A stretch of 64,000 bases of DNA from Iodobacter violaceini (GTDB lineage: Bacteria; Pseudomonadota; Gammaproteobacteria; Burkholderiales; Chitinibacteraceae): positions 186,001-250,000 of the forward strand of contig NZ_JAAOLX010000008.1 in NCBI RefSeq assembly GCF_011601265.1. The letters are read 5' to 3'. Below, one piece after another: positions 20,971 through 31,006 of the stretch. Every line of letters begins with the position of its first letter. Position 1 is the stretch's first letter. A program made the translations under genes and the position numbers. Below the pieces are notes generated by a model. The model was not told the DNA's origin. It saw nothing but the letters and a program-made list of their open reading frames with translations, and made no database searches.

Positions 20971-22248
20971 TTAAATCGCCTTCAGGGGAATAACTTTGGG
21001 GCGTAATTCCTGGCGCTTTGCACCGCCTTCGCCATAACGGGTCTGCACATAATCCAGCACAATCGCCTGGAAAGACTCGCTAATCTGATCCCCTTTCAGG
21101 GTCACGGTTTTTTCACCATCTACATAAACAGGGCACACAGGAATCTCGCCTGTACCTGGCAATGAAATCCCCACATCAGCCAGTTTGGATTCGCCCGGGC
21201 CATTCACCACACAGCCCATAACGGCTACCGTCATATCGGCCACACCAGGGTATTGCAAGCGCCACACAGGCATTTGCTCACGCAGGAAGGCCTGAATGCT
21301 GGAAGCTAATTCCTGAAACACAGTAGAAGAAGTGCGGCCACAGCCGGGGCACGCCGTTACCAGCGGTGTAAACGAGCGCAAACCCATGGTTTGCAGAATT
21401 TCCTGCGCCACAACAATTTCTGTACAGCGATCACCACCCGGCTCTGGCGTAAGAGAAATACGAATTGTATCGCCGATCCCTTCCTGCAAAAGCACCGACA
21501 AGGCTGCGGTCGAAGCTACAATCCCTTTCGAGCCCATGCCGGCCTCTGTCAGCCCCAGATGCAATGGATAATCACAACGAGCGGCTAATGAACGGTAAAC
21601 CGAAATCAAATCCTGCACATGCGATACCTTGCAGGACAATAAAATCTGATCCGGGCTCAGGCCCCAGCTGATCGCCTGATCTGCCGATTCCAGCGCCGAT
21701 ACAATCAAAGCCTCGCGCATCACCGCATCTGCAGGCAATGGCTTATCCAGCTTCGCATTGGCATCCATCAGTTTCACAACGACAGACTGATCGAGAGATC
21801 CCCAATTGACCCCGATACGAACCGGCTTTTTATATTTAACAGCCTGCCCGATCATAAACGCGTATTTTTCATCGCGCTTACTGCCCTTGCCCACATTACC
21901 CGGGTTAATCCGGTATTTGGCCAGTGCCTGCGCGCAATCAGGATAATCGCGAAGCAGCCTGTCACCATTAAAATGAAAATCCCCCACCAGCGGCACATCG
22001 CAACCCATGGCATCCAGGCTGGCGCGAATAGTGGCCACCTGAGCAGCCGCCTCAGGGCTGTTAACCGTAATGCGCACGAGCTCTGAGCCAGCCTTCCACA
22101 GCTCATAAACCTGCTGTGTTGTTGCTGCGGCGTCGGCAGTATCAGTATTGGTCATGGATTGCACCACCACCGGATGATCACTGCCCACCCATACATTACC
22201 AACCTGAACTTGGCGTGTTTTACGGCGGGGGATTGAAATCGTTGTCAT
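20971..22248 (-). CDS. ispG: 4-hydroxy-3-methylbut-2-en-1-yl diphosphate synthase
   Basis: 425 aa, the longer proteobacterial form. Penultimate step of the non-mevalonate isoprenoid pathway, using a [4Fe-4S] cluster. The TIM-barrel part starts [20 protein letters not shown] and the cluster ligands are seen in [10 protein letters not shown] and [11 protein letters not shown]. About 190 bases separate it from hisS, the largest gap in this half of the block, so a secondary promoter for hisS is possible there. Confidence 0.95.
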   Translation of the reverse strand: MTTISIPRRKTRQVQVGNVWVGSDHPVVVQSMTNTDTADAAATTQQVYELWKAGSELVRITVNSPEAAAQVATIRASLDAMGCDVPLVGDFHFNGDRLLRDYPDCAQALAKYRINPGNVGKGSKRDEKYAFMIGQAVKYKKPVRIGVNWGSLDQSVVVKLMDANAKLDKPLPADAVMREALIVSALESADQAISWGLSPDQILLSCKVSHVQDLISVYRSLAARCDYPLHLGLTEAGMGSKGIVASTAALSVLLQEGIGDTIRISLTPEPGGDRCTEIVVAQEILQTMGLRSFTPLVTACPGCGRTSSTVFQELASSIQAFLREQMPVWRLQYPGVADMTVAVMGCVVNGPGESKLADVGISLPGTGEIPVCPVYVDGEKTVTLKGDQISESFQAIVLDYVQTRYGEGGAKRQELRPKVIPLKAI

Positions 22249-22271
22249 GTTCTGCTTCAGCTAAAAGGGTT

Positions 22272-23162
22272 TTATTTCAACTCGAACGTCGCTACATCGC
22301 CACGGGTATAAGTGGTTAAATCGACAATTTGATTGCGGAAAGTCAGTTTGGTATGTGGCGCATTGCCGATTTTTAAACGATAAGGCGGAACACCCGACAC
22401 GCTTCTGGCCATTCCCGGCCTGAGCAGCTCGCTGACTAATTTAGCTCCGGTTGAGTCTTGCACCTGCACCCAGGAATCCTGCTGCACAGCAATAGTCAGC
22501 TCACCCGGCACAAGCGCCTGCGCTGCACTGGCAGGGGCTGCAACAGGCGCACTGGCAACGGCTGGCTTGGCAATGGCCACGGCACTTGCCACACTGGCGG
22601 TTTCAGTTGCCACAGCACTTGCCTGCAAACTGACCGTCTGACTTGCTGACTGAGCGGCTACTTCACTGGCTTCATCCAACACCACCACTTTGGGCAGTGT
22701 CGCAGTAGCAGAGGCAAGGAGCTCAGGCTGAACAGGCTGCTGCAAATACCAAACCACGCCTGCAGCGCCAACCGCTACGCCAATGGTTACCACTGCGCCC
22801 AGCAAAAAGGTATTTGCCTTACCGCCCGACCCAAGCAAGACCGAGGCATCTTCATTTACGCGGGGCAAAGCAGCTTGTTGTCTTTCCTGAGGCAGGCACG
22901 TTTCTAAATGCGCCAACAACGGGGCCATAGGCAAATCAAGGAAGCGGGCGTAATTACGCACAAAACCACGGACAAAAGTATTGCCCGGCAATTCATCAAA
23001 ACGCTCGCTTTCTATCGCTTCAATTTGACGGGGAGTCAGCTTAAGCTGGGCCGATACTTTATCAAGTGAATAACCCAACTCAAGCCGGCGCGCCTTTAAA
23101 GCAGCACCCGCAGTCTGGACAACACTCTGTGGCGCTGAAGAGGAATCAATTATTTCGGTCAT
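22272..23162 (-). CDS. rodZ: Cytoskeleton-associated protein RodZ
   Basis: 296 aa. N-terminal Xre-type helix-turn-helix (residues about 20-80, ARRLELGYSLDKVSAQLKLT), which in RodZ binds MreB. One transmembrane helix follows at about 118-138, then an Ala/Val/Ser-rich periplasmic linker and a C-terminal DUF4115 beta domain (VQQDSWVQVQDSTGAKLVSE). Helps keep rod shape. The Ala/Ser linker is low complexity, as usual. Between pilW and ispG. Confidence 0.92.
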   Translation of the reverse strand: MTEIIDSSSAPQSVVQTAGAALKARRLELGYSLDKVSAQLKLTPRQIEAIESERFDELPGNTFVRGFVRNYARFLDLPMAPLLAHLETCLPQERQQAALPRVNEDASVLLGSGGKANTFLLGAVVTIGVAVGAAGVVWYLQQPVQPELLASATATLPKVVVLDEASEVAAQSASQTVSLQASAVATETASVASAVAIAKPAVASAPVAAPASAAQALVPGELTIAVQQDSWVQVQDSTGAKLVSELLRPGMARSVSGVPPYRLKIGNAPHTKLTFRNQIVDLTTYTRGDVATFELK

Positions 23163-23175
23163 ACACGTCCGTTAA

Positions 23176-23913
23176 TCAATCATAGGAACCGCTGGATAGG
23201 CGGGCCATTTCTTGCGAATCGGGGAATTTCTTGCGTAATTGCTCTGCCAGTTTATTTTCTGACTCTTTGTTGCCTGCCTGATGCTCAAGCTGAATACCCA
23301 GCCAAAGCAATTCTGCGCTGGCCGGGGCCAGCCTTTGCAGTTCAGAATAATACCGTTTCGCCAGCGCCAAATCTTTCGTGCGCATGCCGTATTCAACCAG
23401 CTTTGCTCTGGCTGCTAAATTATCCGGGCGGATGCGTAATGCGCGTTCAAAATAAATGCGCGCATTGGCTTCATCACCACTTTTTAATGCACATTGCCCT
23501 GCGGCCAATAAGGATTTATCCGGTGTGCTGTAAAGCGCATTTTTTTGAGTTGCTAAAAGAAGCTGTATTCCTTCTGCATACTGCCCTTTCTGGCACAGAT
23601 ACCAGCCATAGTTATGATTGATATCCGCATCATTAGGCGATAACTGCACTGCACGGGCAAAAGATTGTCTTGCTGCCTCGTCTTCACCCAATTCAGCATG
23701 AATCAGGGCCATAACATTATGAGCGGGGGCATAAGAAGCATTGACAGCAAGGGCTTTATTCACCTCATCAAGCGCTACTGCGTACTGCCCCCGTTTTAAA
23801 TACTCTGCACCCAATTGCGTTCGCAAAGAGGCTCTGTCTTCCTCACCTTCTGCAGCACCTGCAAAAGAAGTTACAAGCAGAGCGGCCGTCATTACGAACA
23901 CGGGTAATTTCAT
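23176..23913 (-). CDS. pilW: Type IV pilus biogenesis/stability protein PilW (PilF)
   Basis: 245 aa. An N-terminal signal peptide ([20 protein letters not shown]) is followed by about six tetratricopeptide repeats, for example AEYLKRGQYAVALDEVNKAL and ADINHNYGWYLCQKGQYAEG. In pseudomonads and Neisseria this outer-membrane-associated protein is the pilotin for the PilQ secretin. No lipobox Cys is obvious, unlike the lipidated PilF of Pseudomonas. The start overlaps the rlmN stop (TGATG). Confidence 0.88.
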   Translation of the reverse strand: MKLPVFVMTAALLVTSFAGAAEGEEDRASLRTQLGAEYLKRGQYAVALDEVNKALAVNASYAPAHNVMALIHAELGEDEAARQSFARAVQLSPNDADINHNYGWYLCQKGQYAEGIQLLLATQKNALYSTPDKSLLAAGQCALKSGDEANARIYFERALRIRPDNLAARAKLVEYGMRTKDLALAKRYYSELQRLAPASAELLWLGIQLEHQAGNKESENKLAEQLRKKFPDSQEMARLSSGSYD

Positions 23914-25070
23914 CAGAGATCGCCATTTTGAGGGTGGAAAATAATGGCCTGGGCATCACCTGCCAGGCGCTTTTCAACGCGGCGGGTCTTATCCAATACC
24001 TGCCCGGCAAGCTGACCACAGGCAGCATCAATATCGTCGCCCCGTGTTTTACGCACGGTGGCCACATAACCCGCGTTAATCAAAATATCACGAAACCGCA
24101 TAATTGCATCCCGCTGCGAGCGCTTATAGCCCGAATTGGGGAATGGATTAAACGGAATCAAATTAAATTTACAAGGCACATCACGCACCAGTGCAACCAG
24201 CTCACGCGCGTTTTCTACGCTGTCATTAATACCATCAAGCATCACATATTCGAAGGTAATAAAATCACGCGGCGCTTTTTCCAAATAACGTGTACACGCT
24301 GCCAATAACTGGCTCAGCGGATACTTTTTATTGATCGGAACAATATCATCACGGATTCTATCATTAGGCGCGTGTAAGGACACCGCTAATGCGACCGGAC
24401 AATCTTCACGCAGGCGATCCATCGCAGGCACAATACCCGAGGTTGAAAGCGTTACGCGGCGGCGGGATAAACCGTAAGCATTGTCATCGAGCATCAGCTT
24501 CATGGCAGCAACCACATTATCGTAGTTTGCCAGCGGCTCGCCCATGCCCATCATTACCACATTAGACACAATGCGGGTATCACCATTTCTGTTGTCTTCC
24601 AGGCCAGCATCACCCAAGCGTGACGCATCCAGCGACATACGGCGATTGGCCCACCACAGCTGACCAATAATTTCTGCAGTACTTAAATTACGGTTAAATC
24701 CCTGACGGGCAGTAGAGCAAAAACTACAATCTAAAGCGCATCCCACCTGACTGGATACGCAAAGCGTACCGCGATCGTCTTCAGGAATAAATACCGCTTC
24801 AACACCATTACCAGTACCCACATCCAGCAGCCACTTGCGCGTGCCATCTTTGGCAATTTGCTCGGCCATCAAAGCAGGTGGCGTAACGGCCGCGTCCAAG
24901 GCCAGTTTTTGCCGAAACGATTTGGCGATATCGGTCATTGCATCAAAATCCGGCTCACCACGCTGATGAATCCATTTCATCAGCTGCTTGGCACGAAACG
25001 GCTTCTCGCCATATTGCGCCATCAGGCCGGCCAAACCCGCCGCATCATAGTCCAACAAATTAACTGACAT
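23913..25070 (-). CDS. rlmN: Dual-specificity RNA methyltransferase RlmN
   Basis: 385 aa radical-SAM enzyme that methylates C2 of A2503 in 23S rRNA and A37 in some tRNAs. The cluster motif [13 protein letters not shown] and the preceding [11 protein letters not shown] are intact. [15 protein letters not shown] and the C-terminal catalytic Cys region ([13 protein letters not shown]) are present. A short extra loop ([17 protein letters not shown]) makes it a little longer than E. coli RlmN. Order ndk-rlmN-pilW is conserved in betaproteobacteria. Confidence 0.95.
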   Translation of the reverse strand: MSVNLLDYDAAGLAGLMAQYGEKPFRAKQLMKWIHQRGEPDFDAMTDIAKSFRQKLALDAAVTPPALMAEQIAKDGTRKWLLDVGTGNGVEAVFIPEDDRGTLCVSSQVGCALDCSFCSTARQGFNRNLSTAEIIGQLWWANRRMSLDASRLGDAGLEDNRNGDTRIVSNVVMMGMGEPLANYDNVVAAMKLMLDDNAYGLSRRRVTLSTSGIVPAMDRLREDCPVALAVSLHAPNDRIRDDIVPINKKYPLSQLLAACTRYLEKAPRDFITFEYVMLDGINDSVENARELVALVRDVPCKFNLIPFNPFPNSGYKRSQRDAIMRFRDILINAGYVATVRKTRGDDIDAACGQLAGQVLDKTRRVEKRLAGDAQAIIFHPQNGDL

Positions 25071-25212
25071 TACTTTCTACCCAATATAAAAATCACTACC
25101 CAGCCACTACAGCTGCAAGATGTGCCAAGCAATTTACTTTGCAGCTTACTGCTCAGCACATTACTCACCAGCCAGCCGCCAGGCATAAAACAGACCTGGC
25201 GGGCTAAATTAA

Positions 25213-25638
25213 TCAGCGGCTGTAAACTTCGGATGAAGCAAAGAAGTAAGCGATTTCGATTGCTGCATTTTCAGCAGAATCAGAGCCGTGCACTGCATTT
25301 GCATCGATAGAATCAGCGAAATCAGCACGGATTGTGCCGGCAGCTGCTTCTTTAGGATTAGTTGCGCCCATCAGATCACGGTTTTTCAGGATCGCGCCTT
25401 CGCCTTCCAGAGCCTGAATCATGACAGGACCGGAGATCATAAAGTTCACGAGATCGTTAAAGAAAGGACGTGCAGCGTGTACAGCGTAGAAGCCTTCAGC
25501 TTCAGCGCGGGACAGTTGTTTCATCTTTGCAGCAACAACCTTCAGGCCTGCTGATTCAAAACGATCGTAAATCTTACCAATTACGTTTTTAGCAACTGCA
25601 TCAGGTTTAACGATTGAAAGTGTGCGTTCGATAGCCAT
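25213..25638 (-). CDS. ndk: Nucleoside diphosphate kinase
   Basis: 141 aa, full length. Balances nucleoside triphosphate pools by phosphotransfer through a phospho-His. It begins [20 protein letters not shown], and the active-site His lies in [17 protein letters not shown]-rich ribosome site upstream. First gene of the long minus-strand block; the promoter should lie within 25639-25998. Confidence 0.96.
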   Translation of the reverse strand: MAIERTLSIVKPDAVAKNVIGKIYDRFESAGLKVVAAKMKQLSRAEAEGFYAVHAARPFFNDLVNFMISGPVMIQALEGEGAILKNRDLMGATNPKEAAAGTIRADFADSIDANAVHGSDSAENAAIEIAYFFASSEVYSR

Positions 25639-25998
25639 GTAATTCTCCAGAGGGTGGTTTTATAAGCAAAATATTTGCAGCGTATAAAAAACTCGGCTAG
25701 CCTGCTTGCAAATCATGCAAGCTATACCGGAAGTCAGATCCATTTTTTATACATAAATTCAATTGCCCGCAGGTAAAACAGTGTCTCGACAACTCTGCCT
25801 TACCCGGTAAAAATTGGATTAGCCGAACATTATAACAAATTCAGGCAAAACCGGCTGATGAACTATCCGCTTCCGTGCAAGCAAGTTAAAACTTAAATAT
25901 TCGGGCAGAGGCAATATCAATAAAAAAACACGTCTGCCCTGTAATACCCGCAAAGCGATTGAGTAAACACAAATAATAACTCCAAGTGAAATCGGCCA
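25639..25998. other. Divergent intergenic region between ndk and the SPOR gene
   Basis: 360 bases, AT-rich, without a credible gene. It must hold the promoters of the ndk-led block (minus) and of the SPOR protein (plus). A short palindrome (CTTGCA and TGCAAG at 25709-25725) is the only structure I noticed. Confidence 0.6.
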
Positions 25999-26745
25999 AT
26001 GAACGACGCTCTCGACCCAATCCTTCAGCAAGAAGCTCAACGAAAATTAAAAGTCCAATTAGCATGGCGGCTCGGTATTGCCGCCACATTAATTGTACTG
26101 GCTCTTTTTGGCATTAACTGGCTGGATCGTCAGAAAGACCTGCCCCCCCCTGCCAGCACGCCCGAGCCCATTGTTCAGCCAGCAGCAGAACCAAAACCGG
26201 AAAAAATCGCGCTTCCAACACCGGCAGCCAGCGCAGCGGTGGAAGCCAGCAGCGCTTTAAGCATCAGCACACCCATTGCATCCAGCTCAGATTCCGGCGT
26301 GATTGCAGGTGCTGCGCATAAAAGCCCTCCCACACCCAGCCCCGCCCCCGGCAACAAACCCACACTAAAGCTGGAGCCTGTGCCACCAGAGCCCGGCAGC
26401 AAACCCAGCTCAGTTATCCAAACCACCCCGCTTCCTGTTAAAGCACCCGCACCCGTTATTGCGCCGCCCGCCGCAGCTGAGCCTGCTCAAGCCCTGATCA
26501 CTGCGGCACCACAAGCCGCCTATCCTGCCGCACAGCACACGCGTGACGGCTATACCGTACAAGCCGGCGTTTTTCTGCAGGCACAAAACGCGAACAAACT
26601 GCTCAGCCAGCTTAAAGCCGCCGGCATTCCTGCCTATACCGAAACCCGCGTGCAAATTGGGCCGTTTAAAGATAAAGCCAGCGCAGATGCTGCGGCCGCT
26701 AAGCTTAAACGGCTGGGTATAGAGCCCATTGTGCGCAGCAATTAG
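25999..26745 (+). CDS. SPOR domain membrane protein
   Basis: 248 aa bitopic protein. Short cytoplasmic N-terminus, one transmembrane helix at about residues 25-45 (LGIAATLIVLALFGINWL), a long Pro/Ala-rich periplasmic linker (about 50-170), and a C-terminal SPOR domain (GYTVQAGVFLQAQNANKLLSQ to the end). SPOR domains bind denuded glycan at division septa. The architecture resembles FtsN or DedD without being clearly either. Single gene, divergent from ndk. Confidence 0.85.
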   Translation: MNDALDPILQQEAQRKLKVQLAWRLGIAATLIVLALFGINWLDRQKDLPPPASTPEPIVQPAAEPKPEKIALPTPAASAAVEASSALSISTPIASSSDSGVIAGAAHKSPPTPSPAPGNKPTLKLEPVPPEPGSKPSSVIQTTPLPVKAPAPVIAPPAAAEPAQALITAAPQAAYPAAQHTRDGYTVQAGVFLQAQNANKLLSQLKAAGIPAYTETRVQIGPFKDKASADAAAAKLKRLGIEPIVRSN

Positions 26746-26759
26746 CCCCGCACCGCGCT

Positions 26760-27241
26760 TTATTTATAGCCAGATACTGAGGCGAGCCACTGCACCAGTG
26801 GCTCGCCATCTTCATCAATCAGCCAGGCTCCCCGCTCAAAACCCAGCTTTTGCACCACGCAAACCGAGGCGATATTTTCCGGATTAATTTGCGCCAGTAC
26901 TTCGTCCGCCTCCACGCTTAAAAATGCAAGGCGTAACAGCGCTGCCACCGCCGCCGTTGCAAAGCCCTGCCCCTGATGCACAGCCAGCACAGCGTAGCCA
27001 ATTTCCACCCGTCTATGCTGCGGTGCCTGCTTGAAACCACAACTTCCCACGGCAAGTAAATCACCTGGGCGCAATATATAAAACGGCCTGGCCCAGGCCG
27101 CTGCCACACCCGCCTGCAGCATCTGAGCAGCACGCTCAGCCACAAGGCACAGCCTCCCTGCTTCAAACCCTGGCATGCCGTGCCTTGATTCCTGGCAGTC
27201 TGCAGATTCTCATCCGCCAGTGGCATCAGCTGCAATGTCAT
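26760..27241 (-). pseudogene. GNAT acetyltransferase, probably frameshifted near its N-terminus
   Basis: The frame ending at 26760 encodes a GNAT-fold core (RRVEIGYAVLAVHQGQGFATAAV, the acetyl-CoA-binding loop, and ENIASVCVVQKLGFERG), but its first ATG (27176) gives only 138 aa and lacks the usual first strand. A second frame opens at 27241 with MTLQLMPLADENLQTARNQG, which looks like the missing N-terminus of the RimJ/RimL type. The frames could be joined by one indel near 27180-27195. The remaining protein might still be made from the internal ATG. Substrate unknown. Confidence 0.5.
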
Positions 27242-27467
27242 TCATTCCTCTCTTTTTATTTATATTGCATAAATTATTTTGCAAGCCTGGGGTAAGCCCT
27301 CAGTTCAATGCACATTGCGCCCTTCTACACTGATATTAAACACCCAATTTATTTCGTCATAAATCTTACAAATAAACGTAATCATTGCTTGCTACGCTGC
27401 GCCACCGCTACAGACCCACCCTAATCCACCACCATGACGTCCGCTTGAGTCAGTTACGGAGCAAAAG

Positions 27468-28481
27468 ATGAAATTTGTTTTAACCGCATTCGCCCTCGCT
27501 TGCTGTTTATCCGCCCCTGCTCAAGCCTGGGATCAAACCACCCACAAGCGCATCGTTCTTGATGCCATGGCCTTTATTAAAAACAACCCCGGCAGCAATC
27601 AATATCAAAAATTAGCCGCAGGAATCAGCAAGGCAGGCTTTACCTGGGAGCAGTTTGCCGAAACGGTGGGCCAGGGCGCTTACGATGTGGATGACTTTGC
27701 TGACACTTATCTCTGTGGCGCCACGACCGGCAGCTGTCAGATCTCACCTGTATACAGCACACTAAAAATTGCGCAATACACCTCTTACTGGCACTTTCAA
27801 AACCACACCTCCGGCCCCGATGTGCACGGCAATAAATTTGGCGGCTACAACTACGCCAAGCTGACCGTAGCTGGTGATATCGACAAGCTGGCAAAAACCT
27901 GGTTAATTGGTGATTACCTCGACGATGGCGCAGGCGGCTTAAAAGGCTGGTTTGGTGACAGCTCTAAATACAATAGCTACGGGCTGACTGAAGCGCACTA
28001 CCGCCTGGGTGGCAATTCATCGGCCAATATGTACGCCGACTTTGAAACCATGCCCTTTCAGCCCATCGACAACCTGGGACAGTACTGGTGGCAGCAATTT
28101 CTAGCCCAACCCAGCGCGCAAACACTGGGCTTTGTCATGCATACCACCGATCTGCTGCAACCCCACCATACATGGACCACCTCGGCCAATAACCATTCCG
28201 GCTGGGAGACATGGGTGAAGGATTATTACGACTCCGAACAACTGAATAACCCTGCCCTGATTACGGCCGCCTTAAAAGACTTTAGCCCGCTTAAAGCCAC
28301 CGATACCGATATCCGCACGCTGCTTACTGAGGGCGGCACCTATTCTTATAAAAATGGTGGCATTGTTTTATCGTCTACCGATCATGGCGACCGCGTTCGC
28401 GTCGCCAGGCAGATGATCCCGCACGCCATTGCCATGGTGGTCCATATCTTAAACCGCTCAGCAGAACGCCTCGCTCAGTAA
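27468..28481 (+). CDS. Secreted zinc-dependent phospholipase C-like enzyme (PLC/P1 nuclease fold)
   Basis: 337 aa. Signal peptide MKFVLTAFALACCLSAPAQA with cleavage before Trp22, so the mature protein begins WDQTTHKRIV. An N-terminal Trp is the first zinc ligand in this fold. Further likely ligands are visible: the Asp pair in DVDDFADTY, His in YWHFQNH, HTTDLLQPHHT, and HSGWETW with a following Glu. Likely exported and then secreted; phospholipase C is favoured over S1/P1 nuclease from the overall pattern. Followed by a stem-loop and two genes that look like its folding helpers. Confidence 0.75.
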   Translation: MKFVLTAFALACCLSAPAQAWDQTTHKRIVLDAMAFIKNNPGSNQYQKLAAGISKAGFTWEQFAETVGQGAYDVDDFADTYLCGATTGSCQISPVYSTLKIAQYTSYWHFQNHTSGPDVHGNKFGGYNYAKLTVAGDIDKLAKTWLIGDYLDDGAGGLKGWFGDSSKYNSYGLTEAHYRLGGNSSANMYADFETMPFQPIDNLGQYWWQQFLAQPSAQTLGFVMHTTDLLQPHHTWTTSANNHSGWETWVKDYYDSEQLNNPALITAALKDFSPLKATDTDIRTLLTEGGTYSYKNGGIVLSSTDHGDRVRVARQMIPHAIAMVVHILNRSAERLAQ

Positions 28482-28491
28482 TTTAATACCA

Positions 28492-28515
28492 GCAACACGG
28501 CCCCGGCCGTGTTGC
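28492..28515 (+). terminator. Intercistronic stem-loop after the phospholipase C-like gene
   Basis: An 11-bp GC-rich perfect stem (28492-28502 with 28505-28515) with a minimal loop. No U-run follows, so it is more likely an mRNA-stabilising or attenuating hairpin that lets the enzyme be made in excess of the downstream foldase. Confidence 0.55.
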
Positions 28516-28533
28516 GTTCTATGGATATTCCCT

Positions 28534-29844
28534 ATGTTTAAACACATCGTCTGGCTGATGCTGGCGCTGATCAGCAGCAGCCCCCATGCGCAAATCAACT
28601 ATCCGCCAAGCCACATTGCAGCAAAACTGAACGGTGAGGCGCTGTTGCAATTCAGCCTGAGCAATATGCAGCAGCTGGGCAGCGACAAACCGCTTAGCGC
28701 CGCAGACCAGCTGGCCCAAATGCTGCGCCAGCGTTTGCTTGCCGTCGAAGCACGCCGCCTGTATCCGCCCGAAACACTCCACCCCGCCAGCCGTATTGCC
28801 TTTGCCCGCGACACCGCCATCGAAGACAGGCTGGCCTCCTCATTGCGCGCCCTCTACGGCAAAGAAATTGAACAATCAGTCAAAGCCCTGCCCGGCAGCA
28901 CACTCAAAAGCCTGTATATCGAAGAAAACACCCTGACTGCAGCACAACAGCTAGCCGTTTTTGGCTCTAAGCAACAAATCAGTCTGGAATACGCCTTAAA
29001 CCCTGAGCAAATCAATCAGGCCAAAGAAATCACGCTATTACGCTATCAGCTGGCAAATAAAGGCAGCCTCACCCTGTACGATATTTACCACCGGCAAAAT
29101 GTACAGGGCCGGATCGAGCTATACGCCAAAAATCAGGAATATTTAAATCAGCAAATTCAAATTGCCTTTGCCAATTTATTTACAATTGATTGGGCAAATA
29201 AAAAATTTGGCACAGCAGCCGTCAATGATTACCGCCGCAGCCTAAAAGACCAGGAAGACGCTGAAGCCCTGATGAAAATTTATGGGATTGGAGATCAGCA
29301 CGATCGCAGTGAACACTTGGAACAGCTGGCTAAAAAAACCAGCCCTGCTGAAATAGCCGATTATTATCGCAAGCATAAAAATGAATTCAAGCGCATCGCC
29401 AAAGTAAAAGCCCGGCATATCCGCGTGAATAATGAAGCACTGGCCAAAACGCTGATTCTGCAATTAAAACTGGGCGAAGATTTTGCAGGCATCGCCCGGC
29501 AACACTCAATGGCCAGCGACGCAGACAAAGGAGGAGATTTAGGCTGGATTACGCATCAGGGCACATTAAACTGGGTTGAACAAATTGCTTTCAGCCAGAC
29601 CGAATTATCGCAAGCCTTTCGCGCCCCTGTAGGCCCGGACGAAAAAGCCACATGGGAAATCATTAAAGTAGAGCAGCGTATTGAAGATTATCAGGCTGCA
29701 GATTCAGAATCAGTGCGCTATGCCGCCAGCGCACAAATTGCACTGCAAAAATCCAGAGCGCAATTTAAGCGCCTGCTGGATCAGCAATGGCAACATGCAA
29801 AAATTGAAGTCAACCCATCCATTGGCAAAATCAGGCTGAATTAA
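28534..29844 (+). CDS. Parvulin-type peptidyl-prolyl cis-trans isomerase (periplasmic)
   Basis: 436 aa. Signal peptide (MFKHIVWLMLALISSSPHAQ), a SurA/PrsA-like helical chaperone region, and a parvulin domain at about residues 285-380 (KVKARHIRVNNEALAKTLIL, ARQHSMASDADKGGDLGWI). The domain order resembles PpiC/PrsA-type foldases. It sits directly between the phospholipase C-like gene and a small membrane-anchored protein, with two bases to the latter, so a dedicated role in folding the secreted enzyme is likely by context. Confidence 0.8.
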   Translation: MFKHIVWLMLALISSSPHAQINYPPSHIAAKLNGEALLQFSLSNMQQLGSDKPLSAADQLAQMLRQRLLAVEARRLYPPETLHPASRIAFARDTAIEDRLASSLRALYGKEIEQSVKALPGSTLKSLYIEENTLTAAQQLAVFGSKQQISLEYALNPEQINQAKEITLLRYQLANKGSLTLYDIYHRQNVQGRIELYAKNQEYLNQQIQIAFANLFTIDWANKKFGTAAVNDYRRSLKDQEDAEALMKIYGIGDQHDRSEHLEQLAKKTSPAEIADYYRKHKNEFKRIAKVKARHIRVNNEALAKTLILQLKLGEDFAGIARQHSMASDADKGGDLGWITHQGTLNWVEQIAFSQTELSQAFRAPVGPDEKATWEIIKVEQRIEDYQAADSESVRYAASAQIALQKSRAQFKRLLDQQWQHAKIEVNPSIGKIRLN

Positions 29845-29845
29845 A

Positions 29846-30376
29846 ATGAAATATCTTATCTTTTCAGCCTGCCTGATTGCCGCTTTTTTCTGGCTGCAAA
29901 ACAAGGATGAAAGCGATACACCAGCCACAGCCATCACCTCTGCCAGGGTAAACGCTTCGGCAGCCTCTGAAAGTAAAAAACACTGGCTGGCCCGTTTTTA
30001 CCCGGAAGCAGGTAATCAAGCCGCCCATGCGGCAGACCCCCCCGCCGCCGAAAGCATGGCAGAGGCCCGCATCAACGGTGAATCACGCACCCCGCCCATC
30101 ATCAGGCAAGCGCAAAACATCGCAGCGACTCCCGCAGAGCTGGCCGATCACGCCGCCTACCAGCAATATGAAGCGCGGCAAAATATGCAGGAGCTGGCGG
30201 CCTTCAGCAAAGCCGTGCCAGCACAGATCGCGCAACTGCAGGAGGATATTCGAAAAGGCAAAGCCCTGGGCATCGCACCCGAGCTTATCGCCCAGCAGGA
30301 AAGAAAAGTGGCCGAGCTGCAAGCCATGCGCCAGCAATTGTTAACGGCGCACCCTGAAATCAATACTGGCCAATAA
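29846..30376 (+). CDS. Membrane-anchored helical protein, possible secretion/folding accessory
   Basis: 176 aa. An N-terminal hydrophobic anchor (MKYLIFSACLIAAFFWLQ) is followed by an Ala-rich linker and a charged, Gln-rich helical C-terminal half that probably forms a coiled coil (EARQNMQELAAFSKAVPAQ, AQQERKVAELQAMRQQLL). I recognise no family. The layout (signal anchor, linker, long helices) recalls lipase-specific foldases or PlcR-type accessory proteins without visible sequence identity. Third gene of the phospholipase-parvulin cluster. Confidence 0.65.
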   Translation: MKYLIFSACLIAAFFWLQNKDESDTPATAITSARVNASAASESKKHWLARFYPEAGNQAAHAADPPAAESMAEARINGESRTPPIIRQAQNIAATPAELADHAAYQQYEARQNMQELAAFSKAVPAQIAQLQEDIRKGKALGIAPELIAQQERKVAELQAMRQQLLTAHPEINTGQ

Positions 30377-30386
30377 GCCGCGCATT

Positions 30387-30908
30387 TTAATTTAACTGCG
30401 CCAACCTGCCAGGCACATAAAGCACCAAATGCGCTTCATGAATAAATACGCCATCCACCAGCATGGCGTTTTTTTCCAGGCCGTACTGCTCAAACCCCAT
30501 GGATTCATACAGTGATTTTGCATTGTAATTTTCTGTATTTACACTCAGGGTGATTTGCACAACGGAGGGATCAGAATACGCATCATCAAGCAGCGTTAAT
30601 AATAAGCGTCGGGCAATGCCTTTTTTTCGCTGAGCGGCCTGGGTATAAACACCAAATATATTGGCTTTATGTTTTAATTTTGCTGCGCTATTTCGCCTTA
30701 ATCCGGCAATTGCAATTAAATCATTTTCTATAAAAACACCATAAACGACATCTTGCGGATCACTCAGCAGTTGCGCAAAGCTTTCAATACTTCGGGCGCG
30801 CACTTCTTCTGCATTGGGCATAAAAGAAGAAGGGGAATCTTGTACCGCTTCCAGCCGGATCGCCCTGAGGGCTGCGGCATCATGAATCGTCAGTTTTCTA
30901 ATGAGCAT
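30387..30908 (-). CDS. GNAT family N-acetyltransferase
   Basis: 173 aa, complete GNAT fold. N-terminus MLIRKLTIHDAAALRAIRLE; acetyl-CoA loop near FGVYTQAAQRKKGIARRLL (Q/RxxGxA); and the final strand region VNTENYNAKSLYESMGFEQYG. Convergent with the phospholipase cluster, 10 bases from its end. Acceptor substrate unknown. Confidence 0.85.
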   Translation of the reverse strand: MLIRKLTIHDAAALRAIRLEAVQDSPSSFMPNAEEVRARSIESFAQLLSDPQDVVYGVFIENDLIAIAGLRRNSAAKLKHKANIFGVYTQAAQRKKGIARRLLLTLLDDAYSDPSVVQITLSVNTENYNAKSLYESMGFEQYGLEKNAMLVDGVFIHEAHLVLYVPGRLAQLN

Positions 30909-31006
30909 AGCAAACCCTTTTCAGGCCATGAATAAATCAAACAATAATAAAATAAATATATAGTCCCCTGAAAATAGCAGCACCAGGAGCGGCAATTGCG
31001 GCCAAC

